64,000 bases of DNA from Sutcliffiella horikoshii DSM 8719 (lineage in GTDB: Bacteria > Bacillota > Bacilli > Bacillales > Bacillaceae_I): positions 62,001 to 126,000 of the forward strand of contig LQXN01000061.1 of the NCBI GenBank assembly GCA_001648575.1, in the 5' to 3' direction. Shown here piece by piece: positions 43,528 through 52,401 of the stretch. The position numbers and the translations under genes were made by a program. The notes beneath the pieces were generated by a model. The model was given only the letters and a program-made list of their open reading frames with translations. It was not told the origin of the DNA and searched no databases. Numbering within the stretch: the first letter of the stretch is position 1; each line of letters begins with the position of its first letter.

Positions 43528-43998
43528 ATGATACGCGTGTTATTTGTATGCTTAGGCAACATATGCAGATCTCCCATGGCGGAAGCTGTGTTTCGGCATG
43601 AGGTGGAGAGGCAGGGGCTGGCTGATAAAATAGAGGTTGATTCTGCCGGAACAGGTGATTGGCATATCGGGAATGCTCCTCATGAAGGAACAAGAAACTT
43701 GTTGGATGAAAAGAAAATCAGCTATGATGGGATGAAGGCTCGGCAGGTGATTGGAGAAGACTTGAGCGAGTTCGATTATATTATTGCAATGGACGCCGAT
43801 AATCTTGGTAACCTGAGAAGAATGGCAGGATATGAAAAAACGGGTTCCATTGGACGGCTGCTGGATTTTGTTCCGGACAGCAAAGTTGCTGATGTGCCTG
43901 ATCCTTATTTTACAGGGAATTTCGACGAAGTATATGATATGGTTCAAGTGGGATGTAAAAACTTATTGGATACAATTATTAAAGAAAAATTAACATGA
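43528..43998 (+). CDS. yfkJ: Low-molecular-weight protein-tyrosine phosphatase YfkJ
   Basis: A 156-residue phosphatase, the same length as B. subtilis YfkJ. The P-loop CLGNICRS (Cys8, Arg14) and the acid DPYF near residue 128 are intact. It removes phosphate from tyrosine, and in related enzymes from arginine, in the cytoplasm. GGGAGATGG precedes the ATG. It is first in a yfkJ-yfkI-yfkH unit with 16- and 57-base gaps. Confidence 0.93.
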   Translation: MIRVLFVCLGNICRSPMAEAVFRHEVERQGLADKIEVDSAGTGDWHIGNAPHEGTRNLLDEKKISYDGMKARQVIGEDLSEFDYIIAMDADNLGNLRRMAGYEKTGSIGRLLDFVPDSKVADVPDPYFTGNFDEVYDMVQVGCKNLLDTIIKEKLT

Positions 43999-44014
43999 TA
44001 GGAGAGAGGTCAAT

Positions 44015-44368
44015 ATGGGGAACAGAAATAAATTAGTGGATGGTATGCTGATAGGGGCACTTATTGGTGGAGCGATATCTTTGTTAGATAAAAATACTCG
44101 TACAACTGTCATACATAATGGCAAGTGTGTTGGTGGAAAATTAAAGTATGTAGTACAGAATCCTCAGGAAGTTGCAGATGCAGTGCGTATGCGAATTGAT
44201 ACGGTGAAAACGACGATGGATGATGTGTCCAGAGATATTGATTATTTGAGACTGAAAGTGAATCAATTAAAGGAAACCACTCCTCAAGTGTTGGAAATCG
44301 TGAACGAGACGAAGGAAGTAATCTCAAAACATTTGGATTCAGCTGAGCATAAAAACAAAAACCTGTAG
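44015..44368 (+). CDS. yfkI: YtxH-like protein YfkI
   Basis: A 117-residue protein with a short glycine-rich hydrophobic segment at the N-terminus (MLIGALIGGAISLL) followed by a long amphipathic helix region. This is the YtxH/gas-vesicle-like small protein pattern. Position between yfkJ and yfkH supports the name. GGAGAGAGG precedes the ATG. Function unknown. Confidence 0.75.
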   Translation: MGNRNKLVDGMLIGALIGGAISLLDKNTRTTVIHNGKCVGGKLKYVVQNPQEVADAVRMRIDTVKTTMDDVSRDIDYLRLKVNQLKETTPQVLEIVNETKEVISKHLDSAEHKNKNL

Positions 44369-44425
44369 TAAGCCGGACGTGCTCACAATAGAATAGAGAA
44401 AAAGATAAGTGCTGGAGGAAAGTCG

Positions 44426-45250
44426 ATGGGAATACTACGTTTTGGAAAGCAACTGTTTCAGCGCCTGGACAGGAATGAAGCATTAGGAATGTCAGCAGAG
44501 TTAGCGTACTTTTTCTTATTGTCGCTTTTTCCATTTCTTATTTTTTTACTTACCTTGATTGCCTACGTCCCCGTTACACAGGATGATGTCCTTGGGGTTA
44601 TCAGACAATATGCACCTGGTGATACGATGAAGCTGATTGAGACCAATGTTGTTCGCATATTGAATGAACAACGAGGTGACTTACTTTCCTTCGGGATCAT
44701 AGCGACGATCTGGTTTGCCTCTAACGGCATAAATGCAATTGTCCGGGCTTTTAACAGGGCCTTTGATGTGAATGAAAACAGGCACTTTTTCATTGTGAGG
44801 GGTACTGCTATCCTTCTGACGTTGGCGATGGTGTTCGTTATTATTGTTGCTTTATTATTGCCTGTGTTCGGGCGTGAAATCGGGCTGTTTATATTTTCTT
44901 CTTACGGTTTATCAGATGAATTCCTCACCATTTGGAATACGATCAGGTGGGGAGTAAGCTTTGTGATCTTGTTTTTTGTATTCAGCTGTCTTTACTTGGC
45001 TGCACCCAATATCCATCTGCGAATTCGTGATGTGCTGCCAGGTGCTATGTTTGCAACTGTCGGCTGGATGTCTGCATCTTTATTATTTTCCTACTATGTG
45101 AGTAATTTTGGGAATTATACTGCGATGTACGGCAGCCTTGGAGGTATCATTGTGTTGCTGGTCTGGTTTTATATCTCAGGTCTTATGATTATCATCGGAG
45201 GAGAGATTAATGCCATTCTGTTGCAATGGAAAAAAAGCTTTGTTTCATAA
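44426..45250 (+). CDS. yfkH: YihY/BrkB-family membrane protein YfkH
   Basis: A 274-residue protein with six membrane segments, as in the YihY (formerly RbnA) family: NEALGMSAELAYFFLLSLFPFLIF at the N-terminus is diagnostic, and YGSLGGIIVLLVWFYISGL near the end is the other hallmark. The family's function is unsettled; the old RNase BN assignment does not hold. GGAGG precedes the ATG. Third gene of the yfkJIH unit. Confidence 0.92.
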   Translation: MGILRFGKQLFQRLDRNEALGMSAELAYFFLLSLFPFLIFLLTLIAYVPVTQDDVLGVIRQYAPGDTMKLIETNVVRILNEQRGDLLSFGIIATIWFASNGINAIVRAFNRAFDVNENRHFFIVRGTAILLTLAMVFVIIVALLLPVFGREIGLFIFSSYGLSDEFLTIWNTIRWGVSFVILFFVFSCLYLAAPNIHLRIRDVLPGAMFATVGWMSASLLFSYYVSNFGNYTAMYGSLGGIIVLLVWFYISGLMIIIGGEINAILLQWKKSFVS

Positions 45251-45329
45251 AATTTTCCCAGATAACTTTTTGTTTATCGAGGGAAAGCTATGTTTGAAAG
45301 ATACTCTAACATTTCGGGAGGGAACTTTC

Positions 45330-45434
45330 ATGGCAAAGCATACGAAAAAAGATGGCGGTACGAAGCAGAACTCCAAGCACAAACCGAAGAATAAAACTTC
45401 TGGAAGTGCGAACGGACAAAACGGATACCACTAA
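45330..45434 (+). CDS. 34-residue Lys/Asn-rich microprotein
   Basis: GGGAGG lies 8 bases before the ATG at 45330. The product (MAKHTKKDGGTKQNSK start, NGQNGYH end) is highly basic and disordered, like minor small acid-soluble spore proteins in composition but not matching one I can name. It is followed directly by a strong terminator, and lies after yfkH on the same strand. Confidence 0.6.
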   Translation: MAKHTKKDGGTKQNSKHKPKNKTSGSANGQNGYH

Positions 45435-45436
45435 AA

Positions 45437-45478
45437 GTACAAAAAAGCAGCGAGGCTAAAAGCCCGCTGCTTTTTTTC
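45437..45478. terminator. Strong bidirectional terminator
   Basis: AAAAAAGCAGCGAGGC pairs with GCCCGCTGCTTTTTTT around TAAAA, with one mismatch. It closes the yfkJIH side and pfeT. Confidence 0.9.
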
Positions 45479-45485
45479 TTCATAC

Positions 45486-47387
45486 CTACCTCAATAACCT
45501 TAGTCCATTCAAAATGACTAATATCGTGCTTCCTTCGTGACCGATGACCCCAAATGGCAGGTCGATGATTTGAAGAAAGTTGGAGCTGATTAACAGCATG
45601 ATCACGACAATGGAGAAAATGACATTCTGCTTGATGATCCGGTTCATCCGCTTGGAGAGCTTGATTGCTTCTGCGATTTTCTCTAAATCATTTTTCATCA
45701 GTACGACATCGGCAGTTTCCAAGGCTACATCTGTGCCTTCGCCCATCGCGATTCCGACATTCGCTGTAGCCAAAGCGGGAGCGTCGTTGATTCCGTCACC
45801 GACCATCCCGACAATCTGGTACTCGTCTTTTAAGTTTTTGACCGTTTCTACCTTTGTCTCAGGCAGGCATTCTGCTACATATTTTTGAATCGCCGCTTCT
45901 TTGGCGATGGCCTGGGCTGTTCGTTCGCTATCACCAGTGATCATAATTGCTTGGACCTGAAGTGCCTGCAATTGCTGGATAGCCTTAACCGTTTCTTTTC
46001 GAATGACATCCTTTAATGCAAGAATCCCTACAATTCCTTGCTCATCTTTCACAAATACTACTGTTTTACCGGAATTGGTCAAGGTATCCGCAACTCCATC
46101 GTGGAATGATTGTGCAATATCCACACCTACAAAATCAGCCTTTCCGACATAGTATTCCTTTTCATTAAGCCTTCCTTTTACACCCCAGCCAGCTTTGTCA
46201 TCAAGTTGATCAGGTCGTTTTAATGCTTTTTGACTGTTTTTCTTTGAGTATGCAGTTATGGCCTGTGCCAAAGGGTGATTGGAATAGCTTTCAATCGAAC
46301 CGACGATGTATAAAAATTCTTCATGGGTCATTCCTTCCCGGACGACAACATCTGTTACTTCAGGCTTTCCTTTAGTTAGCGTACCTGTTTTATCAAAGGC
46401 GATCGCCTGAAGATGGCTAAGGTTCTCAAGATGGACGCCGCCTTTGAACAATATCCCTTTCCGTGCACCATTGGAGATGGCCGAGAGCGTAGCAGGCATA
46501 ATGGATGCTACAAGTGCGCATGGCGAGGCAACCACCAAAAGAATCATGGCACGATAAAATGTTTCATTCCAGCTCCAACCCAACAGGAAGTGGGGGAGGA
46601 CCATCATGACCGCAACGACACCTAGAACTATTTTTACATAAGGACCTTCAAAGCGCTCAAGGAACTGTTGGGATGGCGATTTCTCACTTTGTGCATTTTG
46701 AACAAGGTTGATGATTTTTTGGAATAAAGTTTCAGAGGAAAGTTTTGTGACCTCCACGGTAATTGATCCGTTGATATTCATCGTCCCTGCATATACTTCG
46801 TCGTCTGCTTTTTTCTCCAAGGGTATGGATTCGCCTGTGATGGCGGCTTCATCTATGGCAGATTCCCCACGGACAATCTTCCCGTCTGTAGGTATGCGCT
46901 CACCTGGTTTTACGAGCACGCGGTCGCCGATAACAAGCTTGGAAATGTGGACGCGTTCCTCTGCATCATCGGTTATACGCAATGCTTCCTCCGGCTGTAT
47001 ATCCATGAGGGCGGATATTTCCTTTTGACTCCGGTTCATGGTATAGGTTTCAAGGGCTCCACTTAGTGCAAAGATAAAGATGAGTATGGCACCTTCCATC
47101 CAATACCCTATGATTGCCGCACCGATGGCGGCAATGATCATCAGCATTTCTACATTTAACTCTTTCTCTTCGATGGTGTCTTGGATGCCTTCTTTGGCTT
47201 TATAGTACCCACCTATCAGGAATGCAAGGATGAAAATTGGGATGGCTGCTGTATTGATATCCATCCTGAGTAATAACCAACCTGTAAGAATAAGAATTCC
47301 TGAGATGATAGCAAAAATAAGTTCGATATGGGTGGTGACTTTGTTCATCAGTGTGTCTTTTTTTATGTCTGTCGTCAGATCTTTCAT
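45486..47387 (-). CDS. pfeT: P1B4-type metal-transporting ATPase (PfeT/ZosA-like)
   Basis: A 633-residue P-type ATPase without an N-terminal HMA domain. Motifs: TGES actuator, ASPCALVASIMPA metal motif (SPC), DKTGTLTKG phosphorylation site, SNHPLAQA, GDGINDAPAL, and HEGSTILVILNGLRLL in the last membrane segment. SPC plus HEGxT marks the P1B4 group, and length and sequence match B. subtilis PfeT, an Fe2+ efflux pump induced by peroxide. AGGAGG lies 9 bases before the ATG at 47387. A promoter and a PerR/Fur-like box lie upstream. Confidence 0.88.
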   Translation of the reverse strand: MKDLTTDIKKDTLMNKVTTHIELIFAIISGILILTGWLLLRMDINTAAIPIFILAFLIGGYYKAKEGIQDTIEEKELNVEMLMIIAAIGAAIIGYWMEGAILIFIFALSGALETYTMNRSQKEISALMDIQPEEALRITDDAEERVHISKLVIGDRVLVKPGERIPTDGKIVRGESAIDEAAITGESIPLEKKADDEVYAGTMNINGSITVEVTKLSSETLFQKIINLVQNAQSEKSPSQQFLERFEGPYVKIVLGVVAVMMVLPHFLLGWSWNETFYRAMILLVVASPCALVASIMPATLSAISNGARKGILFKGGVHLENLSHLQAIAFDKTGTLTKGKPEVTDVVVREGMTHEEFLYIVGSIESYSNHPLAQAITAYSKKNSQKALKRPDQLDDKAGWGVKGRLNEKEYYVGKADFVGVDIAQSFHDGVADTLTNSGKTVVFVKDEQGIVGILALKDVIRKETVKAIQQLQALQVQAIMITGDSERTAQAIAKEAAIQKYVAECLPETKVETVKNLKDEYQIVGMVGDGINDAPALATANVGIAMGEGTDVALETADVVLMKNDLEKIAEAIKLSKRMNRIIKQNVIFSIVVIMLLISSNFLQIIDLPFGVIGHEGSTILVILNGLRLLR

Positions 47388-47485
47388 TATATCCAACCTC
47401 CTAATTGAGAAAAATAATCAACATCATTGCCTTTATTAAAAGACGAAAGCTGCCATCAATGCGATAGCAGCAATACATTAAAAGG

Positions 47486-47513
47486 ATTTTACCTTGTTGA
47501 GATTTGTTATCAA
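47486..47513 (-). promoter_or_regulatory. Promoter of pfeT
   Basis: On the minus strand -35 TTGATA (47513-47508), 16-bp spacer, -10 TAAAAT (47491-47486). Confidence 0.6.
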
Positions 47514-47517
47514 TAAA

Positions 47518-47532
47518 TTATATTAATTATTA
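47518..47532. promoter_or_regulatory. PerR/Fur-type 7-1-7 box
   Basis: TTATATT-A-ATTATTA matches the PerR consensus TTATAAT-N-ATTATAA at 12 of 14 positions. It ends 5 bases upstream of the pfeT -35, where PerR or Fur could act; B. subtilis pfeT is under both. Confidence 0.5.
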
Positions 47533-47655
47533 TCTAATTTTTATTATAGTTTATATTGATGGGAATTTCCACTATTATTTCTGCTTTAAGACTATACAGT
47601 ATGTAGGCGGTGGAAATTCTGTGTATAATGTAGCTTGGAGAGAAGGTGAGTGGCC

Positions 47656-48609
47656 TTGACGGCTGAAAAATTTTTCACTAGTAAGCTGGGCATCATTGCA
47701 GCGGCAATGTTTGCGACCTTCTTATGGGGGAGCGCATTTCCAGCTATAAAGCTTAGTTATACTGCTTTGGATATTGGAGCAAGCGACTATGACAAACAAC
47801 TTCTGTTTGCGGGTTATCGATTCCTGCTTGCAGGATTAATGATCTTTATATTTTTTACCCTATTCAAGCAATCGCTAAAACTAAGGAGGGCAACCATTGT
47901 TCCTCTTGTGCAACTAGGATTTATGCAAACTTTTTTACAGTACCTGTTATTCTATTTCGGGTTAAGTTATTCTACAGGAATGCAGGGAGCGGTCATTGCG
48001 GGAACAGCATCGTTTTTTCAGATTTTATTTGCTCATTTTTTATATGCGGACGACTCATTGTCCTTACGTAAATGGCTTGGAATCGCACTGGGTTTTGGAG
48101 GCGTCCTGATGGTGAACCTGCCAAAAGCTGGAGCGGATTTTCAATTTGGTATTGGGGAGCTATTGCTGTTGCTTGCCATGATGGCTTCTGCTTACGGGAA
48201 TATCATGGCGCGGGAACGGGCGGCGACCATGGATGTATCCTATTTGACAGCTTATCAGATGCTATTTGGTTCAATAGGATTGATTGTGGTCGGAGGGGTG
48301 AGCGCTGGATTCTTTCCGTTTACCTTTAATCTGTACACAGTCGGGCTTATTGCTTATCTAGCGTTTTTGTCAGCTGCAGGCTTTATTTTATGGAACAATG
48401 TGATGAAGTACAATAAGGTAGGTAAAGTTTCCATGTACCTTTTCTTGGTTCCGGTATTCGGGGTAATGCTTTCTGCTGTATTCCTCGATGAAGTGATGCA
48501 TTACACGATTCTGCTTGGACTGACATTGGTAGTGTTAGGGATCATCATTGTTAACAGACAGAAGCCATCAAATAAAGATAACAACAAAAAACTGCAACCC
48601 TCCGCTTAA
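47656..48609 (+). CDS. EamA/DMT-family transporter
   Basis: A 317-residue transporter with ten membrane segments in two EamA repeats; FLWGSAFPAIKLSY at the start and the NVMKYNKVGKVSMYLFLVPVF repeat in the second half are typical. It probably exports a metabolite or drug; the substrate is unknown. The TTG at 47656 has AAGGTGA 6 bases upstream; a GTG at 47650 is the alternative. It diverges from pfeT, and the control region between them is shared. The terminator overlaps the stop. Confidence 0.85.
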   Translation: MTAEKFFTSKLGIIAAAMFATFLWGSAFPAIKLSYTALDIGASDYDKQLLFAGYRFLLAGLMIFIFFTLFKQSLKLRRATIVPLVQLGFMQTFLQYLLFYFGLSYSTGMQGAVIAGTASFFQILFAHFLYADDSLSLRKWLGIALGFGGVLMVNLPKAGADFQFGIGELLLLLAMMASAYGNIMARERAATMDVSYLTAYQMLFGSIGLIVVGGVSAGFFPFTFNLYTVGLIAYLAFLSAAGFILWNNVMKYNKVGKVSMYLFLVPVFGVMLSAVFLDEVMHYTILLGLTLVVLGIIIVNRQKPSNKDNNKKLQPSA

Positions 48610-48632
48610 TTGACGGGGATTGCAGTTTTTTG
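48586..48632 (+). terminator. Terminator overlapping the EamA gene's end
   Basis: AAAAACTGCAACCC pairs with GGGGATTGCAGTTTTT, with the stop codon in the loop. Confidence 0.85.
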
Positions 48633-48655
48633 CTTACTATGGCGTCAAACAAACC

Positions 48656-48805
48656 TTAAAGGCTTTGATGAATCATCATCTGTTCATACACATTATTGTA
48701 TAAGTGCTCAATGTCCTCATCCGTCATAAAAGCCAAAGATTCACGGTCCGCCTTCTTCATCACTTCAATAAAATTGATCATGTTCTTACGTTCCTGTCTG
48801 CTCAT
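48656..48805 (-). CDS. BH0509-family small protein, 49 residues
   Basis: AAGGAGGAG precedes the ATG at 48805. The product begins MSRQERKNMINFIEVMKK and has FMTDEDIEHLYNNVYEQ, the pattern of the BH0509 family. A second copy is at 41168. Function unknown. Confidence 0.8.
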   Translation of the reverse strand: MSRQERKNMINFIEVMKKADRESLAFMTDEDIEHLYNNVYEQMMIHQSL

Positions 48806-48906
48806 CTTTCATTCTCCTCCTTCTTTGTATTAGTACAGTGTTTATTTATTTGATATTATTATATAACAGAATATTGAGAAATGGAACAACTTTTTGAAAA
48901 TTTTTT

Positions 48907-48932
48907 AAAGAAGGGGTCAGACCCCTTTGTGT
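48907..48932. terminator. Hairpin AAGGGGTC-AG-ACCCCTT in a long gap
   Basis: A perfect stem with a very short loop, preceded by an A/T-rich tract (TTTTTTAAAG on the left). The core GGGTCAGACCC resembles the centre of the terminator at 34989. The rest of the 314-base gap (48806-49119) is AT-rich, with TATAAT near 49040 before the next small gene, and no coding region. Confidence 0.45.
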
Positions 48933-49119
48933 CGCGGTAATAAGTTGAAGTAGTAAAGTTCATAATCTTGTTATTTGTTTTAAAGGTTAATTTTATTTAT
49001 AGTACTTTTGTCACGATTTTTATCCCGCTTTTTTTGATTGTTTGTTATAATTGTATATATTTGGTTTTGTTTGTTGGGTTATGTAGAATAATGGAAGATA
49101 TATGAAAAGAGGGGAAAGA

Positions 49120-49260
49120 GTGTTTTTCAAGAAAACATGCTATTTTTGTAAAAAGAAGATCAGGACGTATTTTCAATACAAGGAGAAGAACAAAAAGATA
49201 TATTGCTGTTCCCTCTGCAAGTCCTATGCTGACAGACGGGCTTTTGTTCCTTATAATTGA
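49120..49260 (+). CDS. 46-residue Cys-rich (zinc ribbon-like) microprotein
   Basis: The GTG start at 49120 has GAGGGGAAAG upstream. The product contains CYFC and later CCSLC (about residues 7-10 and 29-33), two knuckles that could bind zinc, and many Lys. An in-frame ATG at 49102 is an alternative. It ends directly before a strong terminator. Function unknown. Confidence 0.65.
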   Translation: MFFKKTCYFCKKKIRTYFQYKEKNKKIYCCSLCKSYADRRAFVPYN

Positions 49261-49269
49261 TAAATGTCA

Positions 49270-49318
49270 AAAAAAGGTTCGTCACCAGCACAGTAGCGCT
49301 AGGTGACGAACCTTCTTT
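49270..49318. terminator. Strong bidirectional terminator
   Basis: AAAAAGGTTCGTCACC pairs with GGTGACGAACCTT, with T-rich flank on the plus side and A-run on the other. Confidence 0.88.
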
Positions 49319-49324
49319 CATTTT

Positions 49325-50488
49325 CTACCCCTTCACCGGCACCATTCCGCGTTCTCCGAATGAATAAGTCAGCATGAAGATGACAAAAAGGAGGAAGCTG
49401 ATGATATGGAAGAAGCTGATATCGGAAAAGAACTGGATGAAAAGTCCGCCAAAGAAGGGGCCTCCTAAACTGCCGACACTAAAAGCAATTCCGCACATCA
49501 GGTTGCCGGTAGGGAGCAGGTTCTTTGGCATCAGGTCTGTCATATAACTGATACCAAGTGAGAACGTGGATCCGACAAGCATTCCGGCGATAAAGATACA
49601 GACTGCCAAGGCTACGAAAGTCCCTTCCAAGAAGCTTGCTGTCACAAAACTTAAGCAGCCGAGTGACAGAATGACGAGCAGAATATTTCTTCTTCCAAAC
49701 TTATCACTCAAAATTCCGAGCGGAAGCTGAAACACAATTCCTCCAATGGCGAAGGAAGCAAGTAAAATGGACACGCTCCCTACTTCGATTCCATTACGCA
49801 ATGCATAGATGGGGAAGCTTCCATTCAGGGATGCTTCCAAGAACCCATATCCAAGTGGTGGAAGAAACGCAATCCATCCATATTTCCAGGCCTTTCTGAA
49901 ACGCTTGATGGTTTCAAAAAAGGAGTTCACGCCTATTTCCTGTTCGGGGTGTTCATTTTTCAAAAAGAAAAGAAATACCCAACCCACCAGGCATAACAAT
50001 GATGAAACGATGAATGGCAGCGCTTGGTTGATCTCAACAAGCGGCGTCATCAACGGACCGGTGGCAAAGCCGATTCCAAAAAATACTCCGTAAAGGGAGA
50101 TGTTCCGGCCGCGTACATTTTCAGCGGAAAAGGATGTTATCCAAGTTTGGGTGGCGAAATGCAGGGCGTGATCACCGATCCCTATAAGCAACCGCAAAAT
50201 AAACCAGAACCAGAAGCTTTGCCATAAGGGAAATAGCGCCAATGAGAAGACAACTAAAAATCCGCCGACTAATATGACAGGACGGTAGCCGTATTTCCTC
50301 AACGGTTGTTCCATGAACGGGGATGCAAGTAAAATCCCGATATATAAGGCGGTAGCGTTCAGGCCATTGAGTGTGGAGGACACGCCACTATTTTCAAATA
50401 TGACAGCAATTAAAGGCAATAGCATTCCTTGGCTAAAGCCGGAAACTGCGACAATGGATACGAGAATCCAAAAACGAAAACGATTCAT
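49325..50488 (-). CDS. Major facilitator superfamily transporter
   Basis: A 387-residue MFS protein with 12 membrane segments. The LSDKFGRRNILL motif between segments 8 and 9 and the PLGYGFLEAS region fit a drug:H+ antiporter-like exporter (YfkF/YwoG-type). The ATG at 50488 has AGAGG about 9 bases upstream; a TTG at 50497 is less likely. The substrate is unknown. Confidence 0.88.
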   Translation of the reverse strand: MNRFRFWILVSIVAVSGFSQGMLLPLIAVIFENSGVSSTLNGLNATALYIGILLASPFMEQPLRKYGYRPVILVGGFLVVFSLALFPLWQSFWFWFILRLLIGIGDHALHFATQTWITSFSAENVRGRNISLYGVFFGIGFATGPLMTPLVEINQALPFIVSSLLCLVGWVFLFFLKNEHPEQEIGVNSFFETIKRFRKAWKYGWIAFLPPLGYGFLEASLNGSFPIYALRNGIEVGSVSILLASFAIGGIVFQLPLGILSDKFGRRNILLVILSLGCLSFVTASFLEGTFVALAVCIFIAGMLVGSTFSLGISYMTDLMPKNLLPTGNLMCGIAFSVGSLGGPFFGGLFIQFFSDISFFHIISFLLFVIFMLTYSFGERGMVPVKG

Positions 50489-50639
50489 AAGATGCAACCT
50501 CTGAAATTTAGTATTTTGACCATCCCTAATTTTACATAAAATAAGGCCAATTTGGAATGGTTAAAACAAAGCAGCCAAAAAACTGGCAGATTTAATTCGA
50601 GATTTGTTATTCTGATTACAAGAAGGAGATGACATTCAC

Positions 50640-51023
50640 ATGGAATTTAAAATGAAGGAAGTAGGATTCACAACGAACCTGGAGTACGGGGAGCTTCATG
50701 TTGCAGGAGACGAGCAATACGGTTTTCGTCCTTATCAGCTGATGGTCTCTTCCATCGCAGTCTGCAGTGGCGGCGTGTTAAAGAGCATCCTGAAGAAAAA
50801 ACGTTTGGAAATTGAAGATATTGCTATAAAGGCAGATGTCACCCGGAATGAAAAAGAAGCAAACCGGATTGAGAAAATACATATCCATTACACTATTAAA
50901 GGAAAGGACCTGGTGGAAAGCAAGATTGAATCAGCCATAGAGCTTGCAAGCAAAAATTGTCCAATGGTCCAGTCTGTAAAGGGAAGCATAGAAATAAAAG
51001 AAACATTTGAACTGAATAATTAA
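50640..51023 (+). CDS. OsmC/Ohr-family protein
   Basis: A 127-residue OsmC-fold protein (YhfA-like branch). The two redox cysteines are present: Cys42 in SIAVCSGG and Cys107 in SKNCPMVQS. Such proteins reduce organic hydroperoxides or act on related thiol chemistry. AAGGAG precedes the ATG. A single gene with its own terminator. Confidence 0.9.
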   Translation: MEFKMKEVGFTTNLEYGELHVAGDEQYGFRPYQLMVSSIAVCSGGVLKSILKKKRLEIEDIAIKADVTRNEKEANRIEKIHIHYTIKGKDLVESKIESAIELASKNCPMVQSVKGSIEIKETFELNN

Positions 51024-51027
51024 TTTG

Positions 51028-51062
51028 AAAAAATGCCATCCCAAATGAGGGATGGCGTTTAA
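51028..51062 (+). terminator. Terminator after the OsmC-family gene
   Basis: AAATGCCATCCC pairs with GGGATGGCGTTT around AAATGA. Confidence 0.8.
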
Positions 51063-51135
51063 TGTTTAAGAGACCTTTTGTATGAACTTGAATATAGTAA
51101 GGGAGGGGATTATTCCTCATACAGGAGGAGATTTC

Positions 51136-51882
51136 ATGATCATATTAAAATCCGAAAGAGAGATACAAATGATGGCGGAGGCCGGTAAACTTTTGGCTGC
51201 CTGCCACAGGCGATTGGCGAAGCGGATCAGGCCGGGAGTCACGACAATGGAAATAAATGATTACGTAGATGCTTTTTTGAAAAAGAACGGTGCCAAGTCG
51301 GAGCAATACGGCTACAATGGCTATCAATATGCAACATGTGCTTCTATCAATGATGAGATCTGTCATGGCTTTCCCCGCAAGTCTCCATTAAAAAAAGGGG
51401 ATATTGTCACAATCGATGTGGTAGTCAACTTAAATGGGGCTTTAGCTGATTCTGCATGGACTTATGCAGTCGGGGAAGTGAGTGGGGGAGCAAGAAAGCT
51501 AATGGAGACAAGTAAAAAAGCTCTATATATAGGAATTGAGAAGGCTGTTGCAGGTAATCGGCTTGGAGATATCGGCCATGCCATCCAGACTTTTGTGGAG
51601 GGGGAGGGCTATTCCATAGTCCGGGACTTCACTGGGCATGGAATTGGCAGGAACATTCATGAAGATCCGCAGGTATTTCACTTCGGCCAACCGGGAAGGG
51701 GTATCCGGCTTAGGGAAGGGATGGTCATTACAATTGAACCGATGGTGAACGAAGGGACATGGCACAGTAAAATGGATGACGATAGGTGGACTGCAAGAAC
51801 AGTAGACGGGAAGCTTTCTGCACAATATGAGCATACGATCGCCATTACCAAAGATGGTCCGATCATTTTGACTGAGCAGTAG
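51136..51882 (+). CDS. map: Methionine aminopeptidase, type I
   Basis: A 248-residue MetAP. All five metal ligands are in place: Asp94, Asp105, His168, Glu201 and Glu232, with substrate-binding His77 (CHGFP). It removes the initiator methionine. ACAGGAGGAG precedes the ATG at 51136; an upstream in-frame extension has no such site. Since the essential map usually sits in the ribosomal-protein cluster, this isolated gene is probably a second copy. The terminator overlaps the stop. Confidence 0.92.
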   Translation: MIILKSEREIQMMAEAGKLLAACHRRLAKRIRPGVTTMEINDYVDAFLKKNGAKSEQYGYNGYQYATCASINDEICHGFPRKSPLKKGDIVTIDVVVNLNGALADSAWTYAVGEVSGGARKLMETSKKALYIGIEKAVAGNRLGDIGHAIQTFVEGEGYSIVRDFTGHGIGRNIHEDPQVFHFGQPGRGIRLREGMVITIEPMVNEGTWHSKMDDDRWTARTVDGKLSAQYEHTIAITKDGPIILTEQ

Positions 51883-51914
51883 ATAAGTGCATGGCACATA
51901 TCTGCTTTTTTTTT
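51881..51914 (+). terminator. Terminator overlapping the map stop codon
   Basis: AGATAAGTGC pairs with GCACATATCT (one mismatch) around ATG, then GCTTTTTTTT. Confidence 0.8.
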
Positions 51915-51954
51915 CGTATATTAGGGTGCATTTTAAAAAAAGGAGGAATGCTCA

Positions 51955-52401
51955 GTGGGGTTTGATTACTCTTTGGATTTTGAAAAGATTGATTTTCGGG
52001 AGAAACCAGAGCTTTATCGGGTGGGGAGAGGAGAGCAAGGTGTGCTCTTGGTTGAGCCTTACAAAGGGGAGATCCTCCCGCATTGGCGATTCAAAACACC
52101 GGATATAGCGCGGGAATCCTCGGAAAAAATATATGAAATGTATCTTGAATACAAGAAGCAGGATGATTTTGTGGGAATGGACATGGCCAGGAAATTCCTT
52201 CAGATGGGCTATACACGGGGCCGCCGCTATACGAACTATAAAGGCGGCCGGAAGTATGATGAAGATGGGAATATTAACGAACGTCAGATTGATGAGGAAA
52301 AAGCGGAGTCAGCTGCAATTTTTGAAACACTGTGGAAGAAGGTTAGAAAGGATGAGGATTATTTGGAGAAAAAGAAGGAGCATCAGAAAAAGTATGGTTA
52401 G
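51955..52401 (+). CDS. DUF4385 family protein
   Basis: A 148-residue soluble protein. FDYSLDFEKIDFREKPELYRVG and FLQMGYTRGRRYTNYKGGRKY are typical of DUF4385, whose function is unknown. The start is GTG at 51955 with AGGAGG 8-9 bases upstream. The C-terminus is strongly charged (Lys/Glu). Confidence 0.85.
   Translation: MGFDYSLDFEKIDFREKPELYRVGRGEQGVLLVEPYKGEILPHWRFKTPDIARESSEKIYEMYLEYKKQDDFVGMDMARKFLQMGYTRGRRYTNYKGGRKYDEDGNINERQIDEEKAESAAIFETLWKKVRKDEDYLEKKKEHQKKYG

Noticed and set aside
51082-51135. Upstream extension of methionine aminopeptidase by 18 residues
   Set aside because: A strong AGGAGG site precedes the ATG at 51136, and the shorter protein has the standard MetAP length.
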